This document shows positions 8,567 through 16,825 of a stretch of 64,000 nt of DNA, piece by piece. The stretch's first letter is position 1, and each line of letters starts with the position of its first letter. Origin of the DNA: Parabacteroides sp. An277 (GTDB lineage Bacteria > Bacteroidota > Bacteroidia > Bacteroidales > Tannerellaceae); assembly GCF_002159645.1 (NCBI RefSeq), contig NZ_NFJB01000016.1:26913-90912 (forward strand), written 5' to 3'. A program made the position numbers and the translations under genes. The notes under the pieces are model-generated. The model did not search any database. It saw only the letters and a program-made list of their open reading frames with translations, and was not told the DNA's origin.

Positions 8567-8760
8567 AATAACGAAGATTTAAGGTGAAACAATTTTTTTC
8601 GCCCGTGCACAGCTCTGTCTGGACTTCGTGCAAGATTTTGGGAAAGAATACTATCCGCAGGATTGGAGATTGTTTCCCAAATTCACCCGGATCTTGCGTT
8701 TGTCCGGAAAGATGCTGTAACTTCGCTGAAAACAAATGTTGAGACTACCGGGGTATTATA
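8567..8760 (-). promoter_or_regulatory. Structured leader, copy 2 (radC-like gene)
   Basis: The core hairpin is at 8636-8680, with outer arms TTTGGGAAA..AAT/ATT..TTTCCCAAA around the internal loop CTCC and inner arms ATCC/GGAT. The outer arms differ in sequence from copies 1, 3 and 4 but keep the same pairing and the conserved ATAC/GGAG positions. That is compensatory change. Confidence 0.6.
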
Positions 8761-8769
8761 AGAGGTCCG

Positions 8770-8874
8770 GCTATAAAGGTTATCCGGGCCGGCCGATGAC
8801 GGAAGACCGCCCGTGCGGCCTGTAGGAATCAGCCAGAACCCGGTCCGTACTGTTTCAGCAGACGGAGACTGCCG
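8770..8874 (-). repeat. Dispersed repeat A2 (pair with 7932-8037)
   Basis: Second copy of the GCTATAAAGGTT...CTGCCG repeat, about 70% identical by eye to 7932-8037 and in the same orientation. It lies between the end of parB and the radC-like leader. The rest of 8875-8988 holds no credible gene. Confidence 0.5.
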
Positions 8875-8988
8875 AAAGACAGGGAGGTGTATAAAAAAGG
8901 TCAGGCGGCGCCGGTCTGCCTCCGGCACTCAACAGAAAAGCAGGACGGATTTCTCCGCCCTGCATCTGAAATCAACTATGAATTATGG

Positions 8989-10719
8989 TCAAGCAGCAAC
9001 CTCTTGGGATTGAGGTTGTTTTTCGTTGTCCGCATCGGTTTCAGTCTGCTCTGCTTCCTGTTTGGCCTGTTCCTGCACCAAAAGGACGGCTTTCTTTTCT
9101 TCGATGCGCTGATGTCTTTTTTCGTAAACTTCATTATGTCCGTTCTCGATGTCGGCAAGTCTTTCCGGCATGTGTTTTCCTGCAAATTCAAGCAACATGT
9201 CGGCTATGGCGTTGCTTCCGTATGCGTTCTTGAAATTCTCAATCAGGAAATCCCTGCGGATGACGGCTTTTGCCTTTGGGGTAAGATTGGCCACAATATT
9301 TGTCTTGTCCTCGTTGGACAGATAGGGCGAATGTTCTCCCTCTATGCCAACGGCGGCAAAGTGTTCCTTTCTCAACGATGAAAGCAGGAAGAAATAAATC
9401 ATCTTTTCTTCGTCAGCCCCGAACTTGGTTTCGGTCATATCCACTTCCAAAATCTGTTTTTTGGTATCTTCCACGGTCTTTTCCCTGGCAATCTCCTTGT
9501 TTCGCTTGTCCTGCTTGTCCAGTTTTTCAATCGGGGAAAGCTGTTCCTGTCCTGCCTGTTGTCCACTGACGGCATTCATCATGGAATTCTCCACATAACA
9601 TTTGACAATGTCTTCGTTCCCAATCCGTGCGAAGAGCGATATTTCGCCTACTTCTGCCCTGCGTACAAGTTCCTTGCCCTCTTCCATATAATCGTTCATA
9701 TCCTGCTCATACTCAACCTTGGCTTCCTTATATTCGTCTTCCGTATCATATTCTCCGGCTTCAGGCTCTTCGGGAAGTGTCGGGTAGTCTTTGTATCTGC
9801 ATTGCAGTGCCACAACCTCATAGCCCATTTCCTTGAGGCGATTAACCGCATCCGCATTATAGCAATATGCGTCATGGCTTAGAGATAGTGCAGGATAAGC
9901 CTTAATGGTCTCTATTGCCTTTTCCGTCAAAAATGCGGCATTCATTTCATCAAGACAGCCTTTGTTGGCGCATTTTCCGCATGTTCCCTCACAGAACAAT
10001 GTCATGTTGTTGGTATTATGGGGGCATGACAGGCAAAGGGTCTTGTCAAAGTTGTAGCGTTCAAGGTCTGTCGTGAAGTGGCGCTCGATGTTCTTTGCCA
10101 CCTCGGTCGCTTTCATGCCTCGCCAACTGCCAAACATGATACCCTCTTTCAAGTGCTTGTCGAAAACCTCTCTCTGGATGTCCTCGCCATATCGGCAAAT
10201 TTCGCTTGCCACGCTGATAGTGATTTCATCCTTTTCCAACAATTCTGCTATTTCGGGGATAAGGGAGACGAACTTCAGTCGGGTGCGGATATAGGTCTCG
10301 TTCTTGCCGAACTGCATGGCCAAAGACTGAATGTCGTGCCGTCCGCTTTCTATCAGCCTCTGATAGGCGTTTGCTTCCTCGATAGGGGTTACATCCTTGC
10401 GTTGCAGGTTTTCCGTCACCGCCATTTCTTCGGCGGTCTCGTCCGAAACATTCAGAACGATTGCCGGAATTTCTTCCAGTCCTGCCATGAGTGAGGCACG
10501 ATACCTGCGTTCCCCGAATATGATTTCAAAGCGGTTCTCCGCAATGGGACGCACCCCGATAGGCTGGAGGACGCCCTGCTGACGGATGCTTTCCGCCAAT
10601 TCCGCAAGGCTTGCTACATCAAAATTCTTGCGTGGGTTATAGTTACTCGGCTGAATATCTGCCAAAACTACTGATACGATGTTCTTCTCTGCTACTGATT
10701 GAATGTTCATTGTTTCCAT
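8989..10719 (-). CDS. parB: ParB-family DNA-binding protein
   Basis: 576 residues. The N-terminal ParB/sulfiredoxin-like domain is clear: IQPSNYNPRKNF, LAESIRQQGVLQPIGVRP, then GERRYRAS near residues 69-76. It is followed by ENLQRKDVTPIEEANAY and a helix-turn-helix region (LAMQFGKNETYIRTRLKF). A Cys-rich stretch (LCLSCPHNTNN, CEGTCGKCANKGC) may bind zinc. A long charged C-terminal half ends in a Gln/Glu-rich tail. Length is well above chromosomal ParB (~300), as in element-borne ParB-like nucleases/CTPases. ParA lies 3 kb upstream in the same direction but in a separate unit. It follows the 85-residue gene at 10765 by 45 bp. Confidence 0.9.
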   Translation of the reverse strand: METMNIQSVAEKNIVSVVLADIQPSNYNPRKNFDVASLAELAESIRQQGVLQPIGVRPIAENRFEIIFGERRYRASLMAGLEEIPAIVLNVSDETAEEMAVTENLQRKDVTPIEEANAYQRLIESGRHDIQSLAMQFGKNETYIRTRLKFVSLIPEIAELLEKDEITISVASEICRYGEDIQREVFDKHLKEGIMFGSWRGMKATEVAKNIERHFTTDLERYNFDKTLCLSCPHNTNNMTLFCEGTCGKCANKGCLDEMNAAFLTEKAIETIKAYPALSLSHDAYCYNADAVNRLKEMGYEVVALQCRYKDYPTLPEEPEAGEYDTEDEYKEAKVEYEQDMNDYMEEGKELVRRAEVGEISLFARIGNEDIVKCYVENSMMNAVSGQQAGQEQLSPIEKLDKQDKRNKEIAREKTVEDTKKQILEVDMTETKFGADEEKMIYFFLLSSLRKEHFAAVGIEGEHSPYLSNEDKTNIVANLTPKAKAVIRRDFLIENFKNAYGSNAIADMLLEFAGKHMPERLADIENGHNEVYEKRHQRIEEKKAVLLVQEQAKQEAEQTETDADNEKQPQSQEVAA

Positions 10720-10764
10720 AATTCATAAATTTTGATTTGTTATACATTGATTTTCTGATTACTG

Positions 10765-11022
10765 CTATTCCTGTTGGTTGGTGTCATACTCGTACATTTG
10801 CGTATTGTCGTACCCCCCGAACGATAGCCGGAACGTGTCGAAGTCTTTCCTGCCGGCCAGCCTTACGGTATCGTTCTTTCCGATGAAATAGGGTTCAAGC
10901 ATTGTCCGGAACGGTGCGCCGAGCGTAGTCCTGTCTGCCAATGTGCAAACCTTGTCGGGTTGTTGGGGCATGATATAGCCCAGTGCATATTCGTTGTAAA
11001 CTACCAATCTTATTTTATCCAT
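10765..11022 (-). CDS. Small hypothetical protein upstream of parB
   Basis: 85 residues with no recognisable domain. Its tail is acidic and polar (YEYDTNQQE), with internal RTTLGAPFRTMLEPYFIGKNDTVRL. It has its own structured leader (copy 3) and lies 45 bp before parB, so the two are probably one transcript. Confidence 0.55.
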   Translation of the reverse strand: MDKIRLVVYNEYALGYIMPQQPDKVCTLADRTTLGAPFRTMLEPYFIGKNDTVRLAGRKDFDTFRLSFGGYDNTQMYEYDTNQQE

Positions 11023-11290
11023 GTCGATGTCAATTTTGAATTGTTTTTTTATTTCCCTCTGGTCGGTTCTTTTCCCGTTTGAACCGCCTTGGGGTTTTAT
11101 GGATGCGGTTTACAGCTGTCGGTACAGCTTCATACGACGGCTTTTCCTGCCAATTACTCTTTCACAGAAAGGAAGAATTTGCAGGAAATGCACTTCAAGC
11201 CGGAGGATCAAGCGCGACAGCAGACCTTTGCATCTGATAAAACCAAGGCCGGTGCGGCGGGAATGAAGCCGGAAAGCGGTAAAAGATGAA
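11023..11290 (-). promoter_or_regulatory. Structured leader, copy 3 (parB unit)
   Basis: The core hairpin at 11143-11188 is almost identical to copy 1 (TTTCCTGC/GCAGGAAA arms). A GGCGGTTC...GAACC hairpin and AGAGGGAAATAAAAAAAC follow near the start codon. The remaining 11291-11414 is AT-rich and holds two TATAAAAGA boxes but no gene. Confidence 0.65.
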
Positions 11291-11414
11291 TTATAAAAGA
11301 AATGTTCTATGGAACTATAAAAGAAAAAGATTACCGATAATTTACCGGTAATCTATAATATAATAGGGAGATGTCTTCTTGAAGAAGATGACATATATAA
11401 GAGGTTGTCCGTCT

Positions 11415-11912
11415 TTAGTAGGATAGTGAGAGATCTTTAAGCATGACAAACTCCTCTTCAGTCTCATGGATGATCTTAAATCCAAGTTTTAGATACATTC
11501 GGACGGCATAGTTCGCCTTTTGTACGGACAGAGAGACGCGACTATATCCTTTGCTCTCAAGTAATCGAAACATTTCACGCATAAGATGGCTTCCTATGCC
11601 TTTACTCCTGTATTCCTTATATAGGGATATGGAGAGCGATGGGGTCCTGTCATCCACATGTCCGTAATCATTCATAATACGTACCCATACTGCACCGACC
11701 ACTTTCCCTTCACAGTCTGCGACCAGACAAAAGTCATCTTTTTTCTTTCCGAAGTCCTCAATATACAGTTTCAGTTCAGGTAAATCCACCACGTCCTTTG
11801 AGGGCGGTTTGACTCCTTCAGGGATATAAATCGCTTCGTAAAGAAATTCTCTTAGCAAATGGTTCTCACTACCTTGCAAATGGCGTATTATATACTTGGC
11901 CGATCCGTTCAT
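11415..11912 (-). CDS. GNAT-family N-acetyltransferase
   Basis: 165 residues. The acetyl-CoA-binding motif A is RSKGIGSHLM, preceded by LSISLYKEY; the motif B-like region KANYAVRMYLKLGFKI closes the fold. GNAT enzymes acetylate amines on small molecules or proteins, and the substrate cannot be told. It is the last of four leftward genes (CatA-like, GNAT, SRPBCC, GNAT) packed with gaps of 2-20 bp or short overlaps, here ATGA with the SRPBCC gene. The group looks like a cargo insertion in the maintenance region and is more AT-rich than parB and parA. Confidence 0.8.
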   Translation of the reverse strand: MNGSAKYIIRHLQGSENHLLREFLYEAIYIPEGVKPPSKDVVDLPELKLYIEDFGKKKDDFCLVADCEGKVVGAVWVRIMNDYGHVDDRTPSLSISLYKEYRSKGIGSHLMREMFRLLESKGYSRVSLSVQKANYAVRMYLKLGFKIIHETEEEFVMLKDLSLSY

Positions 11913-12307
11913 TCTTGTTCACATTTTCTTTTCAGGTCAGCTATATACCGTTTCTGCTGTAATTTCAAATACAACAATGCAAAAGGATATAACCACCATT
12001 TCTTTAGGTTAATTGACTCTGTAAAAATCACTTCCGTTCCATTTTCAGCCTGTCTGAAATGTCCCGTCCACTCCCCGGAAAAGTTCACATTATCCATAAG
12101 AAATGAATATTTTAGAAAAGGCTCTATAACAGTAACAGTAAAACAGGTGACATAGCCTTCATTACTTATCTCCCTGAAATGGCGCTCGTCGGAAACTTCT
12201 ATGTCCTTTATGTCACTTCGCCATGAATAGTCGTAAAGTGAAGTGACAGAATGCCAGACAGATTCCAAATCAGCCTGTATAAATGATTTTATCGTAGTTC
12301 TTATCAT
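11909..12307 (-). CDS. SRPBCC/START-like protein
   Basis: 132 residues. The pattern TTIKSFIQADLESVWHSVTSLYDYSWRSDI at the start, a central beta-rich region, and a long amphipathic C-terminal helix (YLKLQQKRYIADLKRKCEQE) match the SRPBCC/polyketide-cyclase superfamily, which forms a hydrophobic ligand-binding cup. The ligand is unknown. Overlap with the next GNAT gene implies translational coupling. Confidence 0.65.
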   Translation of the reverse strand: MIRTTIKSFIQADLESVWHSVTSLYDYSWRSDIKDIEVSDERHFREISNEGYVTCFTVTVIEPFLKYSFLMDNVNFSGEWTGHFRQAENGTEVIFTESINLKKWWLYPFALLYLKLQQKRYIADLKRKCEQE

Positions 12308-12327
12308 GGGACATTTTTATATTTCTC

Positions 12328-12867
12328 TTACCGTTTTTTCCAGTCCTCTCTGGTAAGCAAAGTAAAATGTTCTGTACGGATATCTCCTAACGGAGAAGTC
12401 TTTCCTTCTTCTGTGTGATGGTACTTGAATCCACATTTTTCCATTACCCTGCGGGATTTGATGTTTCCGTCATAATGTCCACACCAGACCCGTTTCACAT
12501 CAAGTTCGACGAAGCAACGCTTCAACAAACGTTGTACGGCTTCCGGTATAAGTCCCTGTCCCCAATAAGGAACACCTATCCAATATCCTATTTCTGCATC
12601 TCCATCCTGCATATCCGCACTGTGTACGCCATCAGCGAACATAATTCCGACACTGCCTATCGGTTCATTGGTTTCTTTCAATACTACAGCGTATGTCTCG
12701 GGTGCAGAAAGGATATCGCGTATTATTTCTCTGCTGTTTTCCACAGATGTATGAGGAGGCCACCCGGCAATGGGGCCGATAGCAGGATCTTTGGCATAAT
12801 TATAAAGAGACTCTGCATCGTTTTCTGTCCAGGGACGAAGTATCAATCTTTGTGTTTCCATATTCAT
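12328..12867 (-). CDS. RimJ/RimL-type GNAT acetyltransferase
   Basis: 179 residues. It starts METQRLILRPWTENDAESLY, the standard opening of RimJ/RimL-like acetyltransferases. It contains IGYWIGVPYWGQGLIPEAV (acetyl-CoA loop) and NIKSRRVMEKCGF. Members modify ribosomal-protein N-termini or small molecules; the target here is unknown. It lies 2 bp after the CatA-like gene. Confidence 0.85.
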   Translation of the reverse strand: MNMETQRLILRPWTENDAESLYNYAKDPAIGPIAGWPPHTSVENSREIIRDILSAPETYAVVLKETNEPIGSVGIMFADGVHSADMQDGDAEIGYWIGVPYWGQGLIPEAVQRLLKRCFVELDVKRVWCGHYDGNIKSRRVMEKCGFKYHHTEEGKTSPLGDIRTEHFTLLTREDWKKR

Positions 12868-12869
12868 CG

Positions 12870-13490
12870 CTATACAAGTAATTTATTGATTTCCTGCTGC
12901 AAGCGATCCAGGAACTTTGCAGCATGTGCCCCATCCATTTGAGTGTGATGGAATTGGAATGAAACCGTCAGTGTCGTCCTGAAGAACCCCTTACGGTACT
13001 TGCCCCATATTATAAACGGATTGTTGAAGATACCGCTGTACATACCTACCGCACCGTCAATTTCATATTGGGCCAGTGCGGAAGTTCCTATTACCATGCT
13101 TTCAGTCAAGTCGTGGTTCTCACAGCTTTGTGCTACTTCCGTTGTCAATTTCAGATAATCTTCATTGAATAGCTGCAAATCATCAGAAAAGGGCACATCG
13201 CATGAACTGACCTCATTGTCCTTGTTCATAACAATGGTATTAACCGCAATGGCATCATATTGCATCAATTTGTCTCCGACAGGCAGCATATAAAATTCCT
13301 TGATACCGCTTGCCGCCTTGCCGATGCACCAGCACATCAGCATATTGAATTTCATACCTGACTTTTTGCTGATTTTGACAAGACGACTGACATCCAAAGT
13401 CTTGAAAAATGTAACCATCGGCATCGGGGCTTTCATCCAAAGCTCAAATGCGTATGCACGGGTGGTTTCTTTGGGATTTATTTCTCTCAT
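12870..13490 (-). CDS. CatA-like O-acetyltransferase
   Basis: 206 residues, close to the usual ~215 of type A chloramphenicol acetyltransferases. The catalytic HHxxxDG is present as HHTQMDG (H181/H182, D186) in FQFHHTQMDGAHAAKFL, and the FxxxD-type trimer contacts look plausible (VTFFKTLDVSRL, FNMLMCWCIGKAA). It belongs to a divergent CatA-like branch, so chloramphenicol resistance cannot be assumed. It heads the four-gene acetyltransferase group and sits 22 bp after the small gene behind parA, with which it may be read through. Confidence 0.8.
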   Translation of the reverse strand: MREINPKETTRAYAFELWMKAPMPMVTFFKTLDVSRLVKISKKSGMKFNMLMCWCIGKAASGIKEFYMLPVGDKLMQYDAIAVNTIVMNKDNEVSSCDVPFSDDLQLFNEDYLKLTTEVAQSCENHDLTESMVIGTSALAQYEIDGAVGMYSGIFNNPFIIWGKYRKGFFRTTLTVSFQFHHTQMDGAHAAKFLDRLQQEINKLLV

Positions 13491-13512
13491 AGTGCGTCTT
13501 TCAAATTTTCAA

Positions 13513-13767
13513 TCATTTTTCATGCTTCTCCAGATATTCTCTCATGGCCTCGTTGACGATGTCACGGAGAGACATGTTCTTTTCGATGGCCAGGTATTTC
13601 ATCCTGGTATGAATGCTCTTGTTAATGACGAAGTTGCAATGCACCGCTGGTTCCTTTTCCGCCTTGGCCGGAGCCGTTTCTTTTTTCTGCGGGGATTTTT
13701 TGGTTGATGAAAGCAGCCCGTCAAGGCCGCTTTTCATACCGTCTTTCAATAAATCGCTTTTGCCCAT
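13513..13767 (-). CDS. Ribbon-helix-helix-like partner of ParA
   Basis: 84 residues. A basic, flexible N-terminal half (SSTKKSPQKKETAPAKAEKEP) leads to a ribbon-helix-helix-like C-terminus (HCNFVINKSIHTRMKYLAIEKNMSLRDIVNEAMREYLEKH). It lies 7 bp after parA in the same direction. Size and order match the small centromere-binding proteins (ParG, Omega or DUF3408-like) of plasmid ParA systems. It could bind the TAGTA-rich repeats upstream of parA. The specific family name is uncertain. Confidence 0.7.
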   Translation of the reverse strand: MGKSDLLKDGMKSGLDGLLSSTKKSPQKKETAPAKAEKEPAVHCNFVINKSIHTRMKYLAIEKNMSLRDIVNEAMREYLEKHEK

Positions 13768-13774
13768 ATTGTTT

Positions 13775-14530
13775 TTACTTTAGTTTCAGTACCTCCAGCG
13801 CCAAGTCCATATAATCCTTGGCCCCGTTGCTGTTTTTGTTATACTCGAAAATGTTCAGACCCTTGATAGGGGCTTCCGCCAGAGCCACGTTGTCCCGGAT
13901 GACGGTCTTGAACACCTTGTCGCAGAAAGAATCGTTGATGAGCTCGGACACGCTTTTGTTAAGCGTCTTGCGCTTGTCGAACTGGGTGATCACGATACCT
14001 CCGATGCTCAGTCCCGGATTCAGGCGTTGCCTGACGATTTCAACCACATTAGTAATCTTTGCCATACCGCGCATGGCGAGGAACTGTGCCTGGACCGGGA
14101 TAATCAGGAAGTCCGCCGCGGTAAGAGCATTGAGCGTGAGCAGTCCCAGCGATGGCGGACAGTCAATCAGTATATAGTCGAATTTCCGGCTGTCAAGCAG
14201 CTTCGCAATCAGCCCTTTCAGTATCAGTTCCCGGCCAGGTTCGTTGATAAGTTCCGATTCGGCAGCCGACAGGTCAAGGCATGAGGGAACAATGGCAAGG
14301 CCGTTGTTCAGTTCGACCAGCGGCAAAGGGTATTCGCCCTTCATCGCCCCGTACACGGTCTGTTCTTCCTCGATGGACAGGCCGCAGGATTCCGTGAGGT
14401 TTGCCTGACCGTCCATGTCGATCAGGAGCACACGTTTTTTCTTCAGCTGCAGTGCGGCAGCGAGATTTATGGTAGTGGTTGTCTTTCCGACCCCACCTTT
14501 ATGATTCAGAACTGCTATAATTTTTGTCAT
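13775..14530 (-). CDS. parA: ParA partition ATPase
   Basis: 251 residues. Deviant Walker A KGGVGKTTTT (K11-T18) with the signature lysine, Walker A' MDGQANLTES near 38-47, and Walker B YILIDCPPSLG near 118. It is a short type Ib-like ParA with no N-terminal DNA-binding domain, which usually pairs with a small RHH protein such as the one immediately downstream. An exact -7 box (TATCTTTG, minus strand, 14556-14563) lies 26 bp before the start, with TAGTA repeats immediately beyond. Confidence 0.95.
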   Translation of the reverse strand: MTKIIAVLNHKGGVGKTTTTINLAAALQLKKKRVLLIDMDGQANLTESCGLSIEEEQTVYGAMKGEYPLPLVELNNGLAIVPSCLDLSAAESELINEPGRELILKGLIAKLLDSRKFDYILIDCPPSLGLLTLNALTAADFLIIPVQAQFLAMRGMAKITNVVEIVRQRLNPGLSIGGIVITQFDKRKTLNKSVSELINDSFCDKVFKTVIRDNVALAEAPIKGLNIFEYNKNSNGAKDYMDLALEVLKLK

Positions 14531-14555
14531 GATTCAGAGTCTTAATGTTCTGGTA

Positions 14556-14745
14556 CAAAGATAATACTATTTTTAGTCTTCACTACAATTAGTATTTACT
14601 ATTTTACTACTATAACATATTTTAGTATCGTAGTATTTACTACTCTACTAAAAGACTTAGCCACTAAATGTAGTATCTACTATTTTTCGTAACCCGGGAT
14701 TTACTAATCTCCTAAATTACTACAATTAGTAAATACTACATCCGT
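14556..14745 (-). repeat. parA promoter and TAGTA-rich centromere/operator-like repeats
   Basis: The minus-strand -7 box TATCTTTG is at 14556-14563. Beyond it about 180 bp are filled with TAGTA/TACTA units, including AGTATTTACTA, TAGTATCGTAGTATTTACTACT and AATTAGTAAATACTAC, in both orientations. These are the features of a partition site that also represses parA. A 19-bp segment (14593-14611) recurs exactly at 41364-41382. Confidence 0.65.
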
Positions 14746-14764
14746 GACCGTTTTCCGGAAGATG

Positions 14765-15178
14765 TCAGAACGGAAGGTCTTCCTCCCCGTCCTGTGGCAT
14801 GTCCGCCGGAGGAACTGGTGCGTTATCGGCAGCTGCGGCTTGGCAGTCGGCTTCGGAGGTTGTACCTTCCCGCTTACCGGTATTGATGAACTCCAGGGCA
14901 TCCGCCGTGATGGAGAGCTGGATCTGGCTGTCGCCGTTTTTGTCCTTCCACAGTGAAGTTGACAATGTTCCCCCGACAAGGACCATGCGCCCTTTGGTGA
15001 GGTATTCGGAGAGGCGGATATGGTTTTCCTTGTTGCTGCGTACCCTTACCCATGTGGTAACGGCGTTTCCGTGCGAGAAGTCATCTACTGCCATGTCAAA
15101 AGCAATAAACGAACCGTGTGTACCCTCGATAACCTGACAATCCTTTCCGATGCGACCGATAGTGTGAATGTATAGCAT
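14765..15178 (-). CDS. ssb: Single-stranded DNA-binding protein (first of two)
   Basis: 137 residues. An OB-fold at residues 1-105 (GRIGKDCQV, FDMAVDDFSHG, TTWVRVRSNKEN, LTKGRMVLVGGTLSTSLW) is followed by a low-complexity linker and the acidic tip EEDLPF, which in SSBs recruits repair and replication partners. It probably coats incoming single-stranded plasmid DNA. It is preceded by structured leader copy 4. Confidence 0.92.
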   Translation of the reverse strand: MLYIHTIGRIGKDCQVIEGTHGSFIAFDMAVDDFSHGNAVTTWVRVRSNKENHIRLSEYLTKGRMVLVGGTLSTSLWKDKNGDSQIQLSITADALEFINTGKREGTTSEADCQAAAADNAPVPPADMPQDGEEDLPF

Positions 15179-15440
15179 AATTTGAAAATGTTTTGCGGCA
15201 AGGTGGTTAGTCCTGCCATTACCTGTGACTTTGTTTTTTTCTTCCCTCTGGTCGGATCCTTTCTGCCGGACCGCCTTGGGGTTTTATGGTGCATGACAAG
15301 GATGTCGGTACAGCCCATTCGACGTTTTTTGAAGCAAAATACTCTTGCCCGGCAAGGAAGATTTTCCTTCAAAATGCACTTCAAAACGGAAGAATCAGGC
15401 GCGACAGCCTACATTCGCACCTGATAAAGCCTACGCGGCG
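15179..15440 (-). promoter_or_regulatory. Structured leader, copy 4 (ssb)
   Basis: The core hairpin at 15327-15374 has outer arms TTTTGAAG.AAAAT/ATTTT.CTTCAAAA, internal loop CTTC/AGT and inner arms CTTGC/GCAAG. The arms differ completely from copies 1 and 3 but pair equally well, while the internal loop and flanks (GAAGTGCATTTTGAAG) are kept. A GC hairpin and AGAGGGAAGAAAAAAAC precede the start. Confidence 0.7.
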
Positions 15441-15983
15441 GCAGGCAAGGAATGACGAGAGAAGGTAATCCCGATACAGATATAAAAGGCAGAATCGTCC
15501 CGTATATATAAGGGGATGTTTATAAAAGTGATGAATGACGGCTTGGGTGGGTAAAAAACGGTCTGCCGAGCAAACAAAATGGGGACTCTTTCTGCTTGTG
15601 ACATGCCGGAGACACGACGGACAGCACAAGCAGAATGTGTCACCGTTTGCCCATGACGCCGTCGGCCCGGAAAGGAAAGCTGCGGACAAAAGGCGGAATG
15701 TGCCGGAGCAACAACCAGGCAGGATGCCCATATAGCGGAATACCGGTTGTTTCGACAGGTCGAAGCTCCGGCATGAAGCGGTATGAAGCAGACTGCCGTT
15801 GATCGGGCACAGCCTTCCGTACCTTGGAGTGGAGGGCGGACCGCGGCACAGACATCATACCTTAATTTCGGGTAGGGAAAGCCGCATATAAAAGGAAGAA
15901 AATACAGGAAAGGTATCCATATAAAAGGACACTGGCAGGCAAGGCCATGAAGGCAGTCCCGTATGACCGCCTTCTCCTGCCTG
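15441..15983. other. Non-coding gap with TATAAAAGG boxes
   Basis: No convincing gene. The stretch contains TATAAAAGG-like boxes near 15488, 15518, 15890 and 15919. It separates the ssb leader from the end of the DUF4313-like gene. Open frames here have atypical composition and no family resemblance. Confidence 0.5.
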
Positions 15984-16397
15984 TCAATCAACAAAGTTGA
16001 AATACCTGTCGCAAAGCTCTTTCTGCTTCATGAAGCGTTCGCTCTGATAAAAATCCACCTCGGGGTACTTGCAGAAACCGGAAACGGCGTATCTGCCGGT
16101 AGGGGTACATAAACCGTAAAGCATGAGCCAGTCGAGAACTTCTTCCCCGTTGTTGTTCGTGTCGATGAACTGACACCCGGCACTGCGTTCCGCACCAGGC
16201 AGATTGACCGTGATGACAGCTTCCGACTCAAATTCGTTACTGTCTTCTACATACGCCAACAATGCCAGACAAAGTGGTGTTCCGAGTCCATGCTGATAAT
16301 ACGTGACAAACGGAAAAACCCATTTTCCGTCCTTGCGTAACAACGTCAAAGTCTTGCCGTCAACAACCACTTCCCTTTCTCTGATTTCATTTTCCAT
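15984..16397 (-). CDS. DUF4313-like hypothetical protein
   Basis: 137 residues. It contains TPLCLALLAYVEDSNEFESEAVITVNLPGAE followed by CQFIDTNNNGEEVLDWL and FCKYPEVDFYQSERF. The pattern of beta strands ending in ITVNLP matches small DUF4313 proteins that accompany Bacteroidetes conjugative elements; this is from memory of the family and is moderately certain. Function unknown. Structured leader copy 5 precedes it. Confidence 0.6.
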   Translation of the reverse strand: MENEIREREVVVDGKTLTLLRKDGKWVFPFVTYYQHGLGTPLCLALLAYVEDSNEFESEAVITVNLPGAERSAGCQFIDTNNNGEEVLDWLMLYGLCTPTGRYAVSGFCKYPEVDFYQSERFMKQKELCDRYFNFVD

Positions 16398-16625
16398 AAT
16401 GCTATCATTTTTTAAGTTTACTTTTTTCTTTCCCTGCTTTCGGTCCTTAAAGACCTTCGCCGGATTTATTTTTCCGCATCACGAAAGTGATAACGGCAAC
16501 CGGACAAATCTGGCGACAGAAATACGCTTCTCCCCGAGAAGGAAGATTTCCGTCGGCCACCGCAGGCCGTGAGGATTTGCAAGGTGCAGCTGTTATCCGT
16601 TACTTTCGCGGAACAATAAGCCGGA
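16398..16625 (-). promoter_or_regulatory. Structured leader, copy 5
   Basis: The core hairpin at 16515-16554 has arms GACAGAAAT/ATTTCCGTC, internal loop CTTC/CGT and inner arms CTTCTC/GAGAAG. It ends in GCAGGGAAAGAAAAAAG before the start. The outer ends of the region (GATAACGGCAACC and its partner near 16610) also pair. Confidence 0.6.
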
Positions 16626-16639
16626 AGGTCAGGACGGAC

Positions 16640-16715
16640 TGCAAGGACAAAGATATAAAAGGATTGAAAGACAGATATAAAGGGAGGCGATAAAAAGGGA
16701 AAAGGAGGATAAAAA
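16640..16715 (-). repeat. Cluster of TATAAAAGG-type boxes
   Basis: Four spaced copies lie within about 75 bp: ATATAAAAGGATTGAAAG, ATATAAAGGGAGG, GATAAAAAGGG and GATAAAAAAGG. On the minus strand the first overlaps TATCTTTG, an exact -7 promoter match. Similar boxes lie upstream of other leaders. Confidence 0.5.
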
Positions 16716-16768
16716 AGGCAGATGCCAGCCTACAAAAGCCAGCCGGCCCCGGCAGGACGAAACACAGG

Positions 16769-16799
16769 AAAACCTGCCCGATCATCACGACCGGACAGG
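16769..16799 (-). terminator. Terminator after the methylase-helicase gene
   Basis: Read leftward: CCTGTCCG, loop, CGGGCAGG, then TTTTCC. An eight-pair stem with a U-run lies 27 bp past the gene's stop. Confidence 0.6.
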
Positions 16800-16825
16800 C
16801 AAAAGGTTAAATCAATGAATCACGG

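Noticed and set aside
14556..14745. CRISPR-like array in the repeat-rich region
   Set aside because: Units are short, irregular and in both orientations without spacers of constant size; better explained as a partition/operator site.
15431..15994. 187-codon leftward open frame in the ssb/DUF4313 gap
   Set aside because: Cys/Pro/His-rich composition, no start context, overlaps leader sequence that is conserved as structure rather than protein.
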